This document shows, one piece after another, positions 7,143 through 12,284 of a stretch of DNA of 12,284 nt. Where the stretch lies: contig CAIKGX010000170.1 in assembly GCA_903827075.1 (NCBI GenBank), positions 1-12,284 on the forward strand, read 5' to 3'. A program made the position numbers and the translations under genes. The DNA is from an uncultured beta proteobacterium. GTDB lineage: Bacteria; Pseudomonadota; Gammaproteobacteria; Burkholderiales; Burkholderiaceae. Numbering within the stretch: position 1 is the first letter of the stretch; every line of letters starts with the position of its first letter. The notes below the pieces were generated by a model. The model was not told where the DNA came from. It worked only from the letters and a program-made list of their open reading frames with translations, and searched no databases.

Positions 7143-8267
7143 TTATTTAATTTCTACCGGCACGCGTGGAGCGAGCGCACAAATTAACTCATAACCAATA
7201 GTGCCGCTCATCTGCGCCACATCGTCTACGGGTATTTCTTTCCCCCACAATTCCACAATACTGCCCACTGTAGCTTGGGGCGCATGGCGCAGATCTACAG
7301 TCAACATATCCATTGATACTTGCCCAGCTATAGGGCAAATCACTTCGCCCCCATCAGCGCCGGCAGCCTCAATCCAAACGGGGGTGCCATCCTCTGCATG
7401 TCTTGGATATCCATCGGCGTATCCACAGGCAATGATGCCAATACGCATATCTTCTGGAGCTTCATAGCGACCTCCGTATCCAACATGATCGCCTTTCTTA
7501 ATCTCTTGTATATCAATAATTTCACTACGTAGCTGCATCACAGCTTGTAAATCTGAGCGGACGATGTCAGCAAAGCTACCGGTTGGTGAAACACCATAGA
7601 GCATGATTCCAGGACGGATCCAATCTCCTAGCGCATTGCGGTGCCACAATATTGCTGCTGAATTAGCTAAAGAGCTCGGGGCCTGCAAGCCTTCAGTGCT
7701 TGCTTCAAAACATTCCAGTTGCTCTCCGACAGATGGAGAGCGATCAACTTGATCCGCATTGGCAAAATGGGTCATATGATGCATGCGGTATCCAGCAGCA
7801 TGTAGGCGATGAAAGGCTGTTCTATATTCAGCCGGCCTAAGTCCTAGCCGATTCATACCCGAATTGAGTTTTAGAAAAATTCCAAATCGATGCCCTGATT
7901 TATTTTGATATGACTCAAGCCATTGCACTTGATTTTCTGTGTGCACTACGAGGTCGCATCGAAGATCATCAGCTAAGTCCAACTCATTGGTGTGGAATAA
8001 ACCCTCCAGCAAGAGAATTCGACCTTGCCAACCATGATCCCTTAGCCACTGCGCGTCGGCAATGTCGAGCAAGGCAAAACCATCGGTAGACCCCAGGCCT
8101 GCCAAAGCCCCTTCAAGAGAATGGCCATAGGATTTAGCCTTAATGACAGACCAGATTTTGGATTCTGGAGCCAACTCCCGAATTCTGTTTAAATTATGCC
8201 GAAAGGCTCCGGTGTCGATAGATGCCAAAATTGGCCTATTAATCAAGCGATTAGCTGAAGTACTCAT
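7143..8267 (-). CDS. alr: Alanine racemase, PLP-dependent
   Basis: Alr interconverts L- and D-alanine for peptidoglycan. With the chosen start it has 374 residues: an N-terminal TIM barrel and a C-terminal beta domain. The PLP lysine is Lys43 in VIKAKSYGH, and the opposing catalytic tyrosine is Tyr264 in HVGYGGRY. Other family residues are present: Lys133 and Arg140 (LKLNSGMNRLG), Asn202-Ser203, Arg218 (WIRPGIMLYG), Met319-Asp320 and Tyr359. The usual lysine motif is KANAYGH, so Lys45 and Ser46 are unusual substitutions. The ATG at 8267-8265 is preferred over one six codons upstream because a near-perfect ribosome binding site lies between them. It is divergent from lplT; its promoter must overlap the lplT start, where TACAAT on the minus strand is a possible -10. 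Confidence 0.96.
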   Translation of the reverse strand: MSTSANRLINRPILASIDTGAFRHNLNRIRELAPESKIWSVIKAKSYGHSLEGALAGLGSTDGFALLDIADAQWLRDHGWQGRILLLEGLFHTNELDLADDLRCDLVVHTENQVQWLESYQNKSGHRFGIFLKLNSGMNRLGLRPAEYRTAFHRLHAAGYRMHHMTHFANADQVDRSPSVGEQLECFEASTEGLQAPSSLANSAAILWHRNALGDWIRPGIMLYGVSPTGSFADIVRSDLQAVMQLRSEIIDIQEIKKGDHVGYGGRYEAPEDMRIGIIACGYADGYPRHAEDGTPVWIEAAGADGGEVICPIAGQVSMDMLTVDLRHAPQATVGSIVELWGKEIPVDDVAQMSGTIGYELICALAPRVPVEIK

Positions 8268-8272
8268 ATCTA

Positions 8273-8282
8273 CCCCTCCTTT
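8273..8282 (-). promoter_or_regulatory. Strong ribosome binding site that fixes the alr start
   Basis: The minus strand reads AAAGGAGGGG here, ending five bases before the ATG at 8267-8265. This is the best Shine-Dalgarno match in the window. It lies inside the longer open frame that begins at 8285, so that upstream ATG is probably not used. Confidence 0.85.
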
Positions 8283-8317
8283 CATGTTTTAATTACATCA
8301 ATGACTAGATTGTACGA

Positions 8318-9643
8318 ATGAACCGCAGTTTTTACATCATTATGGCGGCGCAATTTTTTTCGTCGCTTGCTGATAATGCCTTGCTAATTGCAGCAATTGC
8401 CCTTCTGGCCCAGCTTAATGCTCCGGCCTGGATGACTCCTTTACTCAAATTATTCTTCGTACTTTCCTATGTCATTCTGGCTGCCTTTGTTGGCGCCTTT
8501 GCCGATTCCCGCCCTAAGGGCAATGTGATGTTCATTACCAATACGATCAAGTTTGTTGGCTGTGTTGTGATGCTATTTGGTAGTCACCCATTGTTTGCTT
8601 ATGCCATAGTGGGTCTTGGTGCGGCAGCCTACTCACCAGCAAAATATGGCATTTTGACTGAATTACTGCCCCCAGAAAAGCTCGTGGCAGCTAATGGCTG
8701 GATTGAAGGTCTCACCGTGGGCTCAATCATTATGGGCACGGTACTTGGTGGTGTGTTGATTAGCAGCACGGTCTCTCAGACCCTTTTAAGCTTTGATATT
8801 CCCGTTTTTGATACTGGCGTTGATACTGCGGCCGAATCCGCCATCATGATCATCATGATGATTTATGTATTAGCAGCTCTCATTAATTTGCGTATTCCGG
8901 ACACGGGCGCACGCTACGTTTCTCAAAAGACCAACCCAATTGAGTTAATCAAAGATTTTTCCATTTGCTTTAAGACACTTTGGGATGATCGGTTAGGTCA
9001 GATCTCCTTAGCAGTTACCACGTTATTTTGGGGAGCTGGCGCTACCCTGCAATTTATTGTGATTAAGTGGGCTCAAGTTGCCCTGCATATGAATTTGTCC
9101 CAGGGTGCTATTTTGCAGGCCATTTCTGCTGTAGGCGTTGCCGGTGGTGCAGTTTGGGCAGCTTGGCGTGTCCCCCTGCGTCACTCTCTCAATGTGTTGC
9201 CTTATGGCATTGCCATGGGTGCAGTAGTTTGCGCTCTAGCGGTATACAACTCTGACATGCTGCCAAATACGACCATCATGTCTTTTGGTAAATTACAGGT
9301 CACCCTTAATTTGCTACCTGCCTACCTGTTATTAATTTTGGTTGGCTGGTTGGCTGGCTATTTTGTTGTTCCCATGAATGCCTTATTGCAGCATCGTGGA
9401 CACGTACTCATGTCTGCTGGCCACTCCATTGCAGTTCAAAACTTTAATGAAAATATATCTGTTTTGATGATGCTCTTAATGTACTCAGGATTGATTTGGT
9501 TAGACGTGCCCATTCAATTTGTGATCATTGGCTTTGGTGTCGTCGTGAGTTTAATCATGTGGCTAGTGATTAAGCGTCACCATGCGAACCAAGCAGAATA
9601 TGACTCCATGCACCTCATTGGCGAGCACAAGCAGCCGCATTAA
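8318..9643 (+). CDS. lplT: Lysophospholipid transporter LplT (MFS)
   Basis: LplT is an inner-membrane major facilitator that flips lysophospholipids inward for reacylation. The 441 residues have about 12 hydrophobic segments. Two signatures match E. coli LplT as I recall it: the opening AAQFFSSLADNALLIAAIALL and GLGAAAYSPAKYGILTELLPPEKLVAANGWIEG. E. coli LplT has about 397 residues; here a hydrophilic connector around 150-200 and a His-rich tail are longer. In E. coli the gene is paired with the acyltransferase aas, but no acyltransferase is fused or adjacent here. The ATG at 8318 lacks a recognisable ribosome binding site; a six-codon frame ends on it as ATGA. It converges on the psi-like gene with only three bases between stop codons. 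Confidence 0.92.
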   Translation: MNRSFYIIMAAQFFSSLADNALLIAAIALLAQLNAPAWMTPLLKLFFVLSYVILAAFVGAFADSRPKGNVMFITNTIKFVGCVVMLFGSHPLFAYAIVGLGAAAYSPAKYGILTELLPPEKLVAANGWIEGLTVGSIIMGTVLGGVLISSTVSQTLLSFDIPVFDTGVDTAAESAIMIIMMIYVLAALINLRIPDTGARYVSQKTNPIELIKDFSICFKTLWDDRLGQISLAVTTLFWGAGATLQFIVIKWAQVALHMNLSQGAILQAISAVGVAGGAVWAAWRVPLRHSLNVLPYGIAMGAVVCALAVYNSDMLPNTTIMSFGKLQVTLNLLPAYLLLILVGWLAGYFVVPMNALLQHRGHVLMSAGHSIAVQNFNENISVLMMLLMYSGLIWLDVPIQFVIIGFGVVVSLIMWLVIKRHHANQAEYDSMHLIGEHKQPH

Positions 9644-9657
9644 ACCTTACAGGTTTT
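9642..9657. terminator. Small hairpin between convergent lplT and holD-like gene
   Basis: AAACCT at 9642-9647 pairs perfectly with AGGTTT at 9651-9656 across a TAC loop, followed by one more T on the plus strand. The stem covers both convergent stop codons. It is short and has almost no U-tract, so it is a weak candidate for a shared terminator. Confidence 0.3.
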
Positions 9658-10174
9658 GCAATACGGATTTCGCTAGCAATAAATCCTGCCAAAGTAAGGC
9701 CTTATCTTTTGGATTTGAAAGAATTTGATTTAATTCAAAAGTGGCGATCAAAGGAATTTCTTCAGCAGCTTCTGCATTGATCGCTAGAACCGTTTCTCTC
9801 AATTGAGGAAGCGCGTCTCTTTCGCCAGAAAGTTTTTGTGCCGCAGAAGCACCGAATGCAATTGCTACTAAGGGACTACCATCTTGCGGGATCTCGAGTG
9901 GATTCATTTTTTCTGCGGGATTTTTCCAACACCACTCTTGAGCATTTAAACCAAGCACTCGAATCATATTCTGAAATAACACCTCAGCGTCACCTTGGGG
10001 CTTGTTACCAAAAAACCACCAAATTCCTAAGCTATTACGATCTGTAGGTGGCTGGTCTATAGGGGCTTGTTCATGAGCAGATTGCTCTGTGGATGCGGAT
10101 GCTGGAGCATCACGTAGAGCCCATTCGGTTATGCCCATTTCTTTTAGAAATGGAGAGTTGCTGCTGGTATTCAT
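9647..10174 (-). CDS. holD: Putative DNA polymerase III psi subunit (HolD-like, degenerate UDG-4-like fold)
   Basis: The 175-residue protein has three parts. Residues 9-21 (FLKEMGITEWALR) resemble the N-terminal peptide of E. coli psi (LQQLGITQWSLR, from memory), which binds the DnaX clamp loader. Residues 22-48 are a low-complexity Ser/Ala/Gln/Pro linker. Residues 49-175 look like a shrunken family-4 uracil-DNA glycosylase: IWWFFGNKPQ, then LFQNMIRVLGL, LVAIAFGASAAQKL, and NPKDKALLWQDLLLA near the end. The end also resembles psi (NPTARAALWQQI). There is only one cysteine (Cys82), so no 4Fe-4S cluster, and the usual HP-x-YLLR motif reads FELNQIL, so glycosylase activity is unlikely. The ATG overlaps the rimI stop (ATGA). 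E. coli holD is also adjacent to rimI. The HolD role is inference; a non-catalytic UDG homologue is the alternative. Confidence 0.6.
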   Translation of the reverse strand: MNTSSNSPFLKEMGITEWALRDAPASASTEQSAHEQAPIDQPPTDRNSLGIWWFFGNKPQGDAEVLFQNMIRVLGLNAQEWCWKNPAEKMNPLEIPQDGSPLVAIAFGASAAQKLSGERDALPQLRETVLAINAEAAEEIPLIATFELNQILSNPKDKALLWQDLLLAKSVLQNL

Positions 10175-10692
10175 GGCTCTAGCTTAATCGATTTAGCCAT
10201 TACCAAGGCATCCTCACGGGTACCCGTACTAGCATCCGCTGGGTAATAGTGCTTTCGGGTACCAATATGCTCATAGCCTAAGTGTTCGTATAGTTTGAGT
10301 GCGCTGGTATTGCTAGGCCTCACTTCCAGAATAATTCGGGGCATCTTTTGCAGGGCGGCAACACCCTCAATGGCTTGCATCATTTTTAAGCCAATACCAA
10401 GACGCTGTAGCTTTGGTGAAACGGTGATGTTTAAAAGGTGTAATTCATCTACCGCTGGAAAAAGAATGCAATATGCCCACAGAATTTGGGGATCTAAATA
10501 ACTACCCTCAATGGCATTATCGATTTGAGGCCTAATGCAATAGGCCCAATGACCAGCCGCCAAGGAATCTACAAAGTTGCCCTTAGTCCAGGGGTGAATA
10601 TGCGAAACCCCTTCAATAGCGAGTACGGCATCTAGATCCGCAGGGCCCATTGGCATAAAAGAGAGCTCAGATACGCCAGCGATTTCAGACAT
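10171..10692 (-). CDS. rimI: Ribosomal protein S18-alanine N-acetyltransferase RimI
   Basis: RimI is a GNAT enzyme that acetylates the N-terminal alanine of ribosomal protein S18. The acetyl-CoA P-loop is QRLGIG at 96-101, after the conserved strand LHLLNITVSP. Glu123 (ILEVRPSN) and Tyr135 (LYEHLGY) have the 12-residue spacing of the catalytic Glu103 and Tyr115 of the Salmonella enzyme. The N-terminal HPWT motif is at 33-36. At 173 residues it is about 25 longer than E. coli RimI, partly through an N-terminal extension and a loop near 53-72. The ATG at 10692-10690 lies inside the end of tsaB (8-base overlap), and its stop overlaps the next ATG by four bases, so translation is probably coupled along tsaB-rimI-holD. 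Confidence 0.94.
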   Translation of the reverse strand: MSEIAGVSELSFMPMGPADLDAVLAIEGVSHIHPWTKGNFVDSLAAGHWAYCIRPQIDNAIEGSYLDPQILWAYCILFPAVDELHLLNITVSPKLQRLGIGLKMMQAIEGVAALQKMPRIILEVRPSNTSALKLYEHLGYEHIGTRKHYYPADASTGTREDALVMAKSIKLEP

Positions 10693-11407
10693 GGGTTTGT
10701 GTACGCTCTAGCGTGGTGAGGGCTACTTTATTTCTGATGTACAAAGGTTCCAGTAGATGAATATCTTGCTGTAGGCCTTGAGACCACATCAACTGCGCGC
10801 AGGTCAATATTCCCGACGCATGAATGCCGATTTCTGCATTCATGCGATTTTCAGGAAATGGGATCATTTGATGTGCAAATAAGCGATCGCCAAATTCAGT
10901 AATTGCACTTCCGGCAAGATAATGCACACCACTTAGGTCAACTAGTTCTGGGGCACTAAGCTGAATATCCCCTAGCCTTTTGGGAAGGCCTAAAACAGTA
11001 TGTTCATACTTTGCCCAATAGGATTCACCCATTCGTGCATCTACTGCAATCACAAATATAGTTGCGCCTGAGGTAATGAAATCTGATGTTTGAACCAATT
11101 GAGCTGCAATGGCATCCAGACTGGCTACAGGGAGCACAGGCAACTTTGCTGCTGTGGCTAATCCTTGTACTACTGCAACACCCAGGCGGACCCCTGTGAA
11201 GGCGCCAGGACCCACTCCAACTGCAATAGCATCTATATTACTTAATGGGGTAGAAGCCAAACCTAGCAACTCATCAATCCATGGTAACAAGAGTTGGCTA
11301 GCGCCAGCCGACACTTGTTGATGTCGTAGTAATGGCGCCAAACCATCGATAGATAAGATCACCGAACACCAAGCAGACGAGGTGTCGATGGCTAATATGC
11401 GTGCCAC
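10685..11407 (-). CDS. tsaB: tRNA t6A37 threonylcarbamoyltransferase complex subunit TsaB
   Basis: TsaB is the non-catalytic ASKHA-fold partner of TsaD and, with TsaE, forms the complex that makes N6-threonylcarbamoyladenosine at position 37 of ANN-decoding tRNAs. The 240 residues start with the strand RILAIDTSSAWCSVIL and carry the family signature GVGPGAFTGVRLG at about 64-76. The start is GTG at 11407-11405; an in-frame TAG lies 12 bases upstream, and AAGG sits about ten bases before the start. It follows the VOC gene after 33 bases and overlaps rimI. TsaD is ruled out by the short length and the lack of the HxxxH metal motif. Confidence 0.95.
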   Translation of the reverse strand: MARILAIDTSSAWCSVILSIDGLAPLLRHQQVSAGASQLLLPWIDELLGLASTPLSNIDAIAVGVGPGAFTGVRLGVAVVQGLATAAKLPVLPVASLDAIAAQLVQTSDFITSGATIFVIAVDARMGESYWAKYEHTVLGLPKRLGDIQLSAPELVDLSGVHYLAGSAITEFGDRLFAHQMIPFPENRMNAEIGIHASGILTCAQLMWSQGLQQDIHLLEPLYIRNKVALTTLERTQTHV

Positions 11408-11440
11408 TGAAATTGCCTTCTAAGAAATTAGAAGTCTATT

Positions 11441-11905
11441 TTAAGTGCTTAATCCCGCAATGACCTCTGGAGGCGCTTGAACCAGCTCAATCAGGACGCC
11501 CTCACCACCAATAGGAAACTCTTCATTGCCTTTAGGGTGCACAAAGGTAATGTCATAGCCAGCCGCACCTTTACGTATTCCACCTGGCGCAAAACGCATT
11601 CCCTGAGCAGTAAGCCATTCAACTGCTTTAGGCAGGTCATCTACCCAGAGGCCTATGTGATTGAGAGGAGTTTGATGCACTGCAGGTTTTTTCTCGATGT
11701 CAAAAGGTTGCATTAGATCTACTTCAATCTCATGAGCCCCTGATCCAATCGCACAAATATCTTCATCAACATTTTCACGCTCAGAGACAAAAGTGCTTTT
11801 GTAATCAAAACCAAGTAAATCAACCCAGAGTTTACGAAGGCGATTTTTATCTTCACCGCCAATGGCTACTTGTTGAATGCCTAATATCTGAAATGGCTTG
11901 CTCAT
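11441..11905 (-). CDS. VOC-family protein, methylmalonyl-CoA epimerase-like
   Basis: The 154-residue protein has the paired beta-alpha-beta-beta-beta modules of the vicinal oxygen chelate superfamily, opening with ILGIQQVAIGG and LRKLWVDLLGF. The second module contains NHIGLWVDDLPKAVEWL and ends in FVHPKG...GVLIELVQ, which closely resembles methylmalonyl-CoA epimerase. Likely metal ligands are the His of NHIGLW and the Glu of LIELVQ. The first ligand, normally His in a motif like DHIAI, is Gln here (QQVAI), and NEEFPIGGE is inserted before the last strand. The ATG is eight bases after the stop of pccA, with an AGG overlapping that stop. The pairing suggests racemising the methylmalonyl-CoA made by the carboxylase. 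A glyoxalase-like enzyme remains possible, so I give no symbol. Confidence 0.75.
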   Translation of the reverse strand: MSKPFQILGIQQVAIGGEDKNRLRKLWVDLLGFDYKSTFVSERENVDEDICAIGSGAHEIEVDLMQPFDIEKKPAVHQTPLNHIGLWVDDLPKAVEWLTAQGMRFAPGGIRKGAAGYDITFVHPKGNEEFPIGGEGVLIELVQAPPEVIAGLST

Positions 11906-11913
11906 ATCAGGAC

Positions 11914-12284
11914 CTATTCAAAGCGAATAATGAGTTGATCGACAGCTAAGCTTTCGCCTACCTTCGCACAGATTTCAGCAACAACACCGTCTTGAGCTGC
12001 AGTCAGAGTGTTTTCCATTTTCATTGCTTCAATTGCAGCCAATTTCTGACCTGCTGTAACTGCCTCGCCAACCTGTACTGAAATATTAGTCAACAACCCT
12101 GGCATTGGCGACATCACCAACTTGGAAGTATCTGGTGGGGCCTTAATTGGCATGCGGCGTTGAAGTTCAGCTCCCAATGGGCTCAGCACCATGCATTCAT
12201 ACTGTGCACCATCCAAGCTCAGGAAATATTTAATACCCCGACGCTCAACCTGAGCGGTGACCTTGCTTGTGCCATTGATCGTAG
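11914..12284 (-). CDS. pccA: Propionyl/acetyl-CoA carboxylase alpha subunit, C-terminal biotin carrier part (5' end cut by window)
   Basis: Only the last 122 residues of a biotin-dependent acyl-CoA carboxylase alpha subunit are visible; the frame stays open to the right edge and the biotin carboxylase domain lies outside. The C-terminal biotinyl domain runs from MSPMPGLLTNISVQVGEAV to the end. It contains EAMKMEN, with the biotinylated lysine codon at 12021-12019. Upstream residues (TSKVTAQVERRGIKYFLSLDG) fit the BT linker domain of propionyl-CoA carboxylase alpha subunits. The likely reaction is ATP-dependent carboxylation of propionyl-CoA to methylmalonyl-CoA together with a PccB partner. 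Methylcrotonyl- or geranyl-CoA carboxylase alpha cannot be excluded from this fragment. The adjacent epimerase-like gene supports the propionyl-CoA reading. Confidence 0.85.
   Translation of the reverse strand, partial: TINGTSKVTAQVERRGIKYFLSLDGAQYECMVLSPLGAELQRRMPIKAPPDTSKLVMSPMPGLLTNISVQVGEAVTAGQKLAAIEAMKMENTLTAAQDGVVAEICAKVGESLAVDQLIIRFE

Noticed and set aside
8268..8285. An alr start six codons upstream (ATG at 8285)
   Set aside because: The strong ribosome binding site lies between this ATG and the one at 8267, so it serves the downstream start.
9647..10174. Active uracil-DNA glycosylase
   Set aside because: The protein has a single cysteine, lacks the family-4 Fe-S ligands, and the catalytic-region His-Pro motif is replaced.
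11914..12216. A separate 100-codon biotin carrier protein starting at TTG 12216
   Set aside because: The frame continues upstream with no stop to the window edge and the extra residues fit a carboxylase linker domain, so this is the C-terminus of a larger protein.
1..12284. Mobile elements, CRISPR arrays, phage genes, tRNA or rRNA genes
   Set aside because: I saw no transposase, integrase, regular short repeat arrays, or cloverleaf/rRNA-like sequence; coding genes fill the window almost completely.

Overview
The window looks like ordinary chromosome from a betaproteobacterium of the Burkholderiaceae. My best guess is Polynucleobacter or a close freshwater relative. This rests on the class I polyhydroxybutyrate genes with a PhaR regulator, the protein styles, the tight gene packing and a GC content that looks below 50% by eye. 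There are no mobile elements, CRISPR arrays or RNA genes, and no gene-free stretch longer than about 120 bases.

Positions 1-4293 (minus strand) hold phaC, phaB and phaR followed by the start of rimO. PhaC polymerises 3-hydroxybutyryl-CoA, PhaB makes that monomer from acetoacetyl-CoA, and PhaR is the PHB-responsive repressor. No thiolase gene (phaA) is present. rimO, for ribosomal protein S12 methylthiolation, begins two bases after phaR and runs off the left edge. A weak terminator-like hairpin follows phaB. A long near-perfect inverted repeat lies just upstream of phaR and is a candidate autoregulatory operator.

Positions 4400-7111 carry rluD-pgeF (minus, overlapping) and the divergent bamD (plus), an arrangement also found in E. 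coli. bamD converges on alr (minus, 7143-8267) across a perfect 13-bp hairpin that can serve both strands. alr is divergent from lplT (plus, 8318-9643).

Positions 9647-12284 (minus) form a compact operon-like run: pccA C-terminus, a methylmalonyl-CoA-epimerase-like VOC protein, tsaB, rimI and a small 175-codon gene. The first pair fits propionyl-CoA metabolism, tsaB serves tRNA t6A synthesis and rimI acetylates ribosomal protein S18.

The small last gene is the most interesting object. Its N-terminal peptide and C-terminal helix resemble E. coli HolD, the DNA polymerase III psi subunit. Its middle looks like a family-4 uracil-DNA glycosylase that has lost its iron-sulfur cysteines and catalytic motifs. 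It lies next to rimI, as holD does in E. coli.
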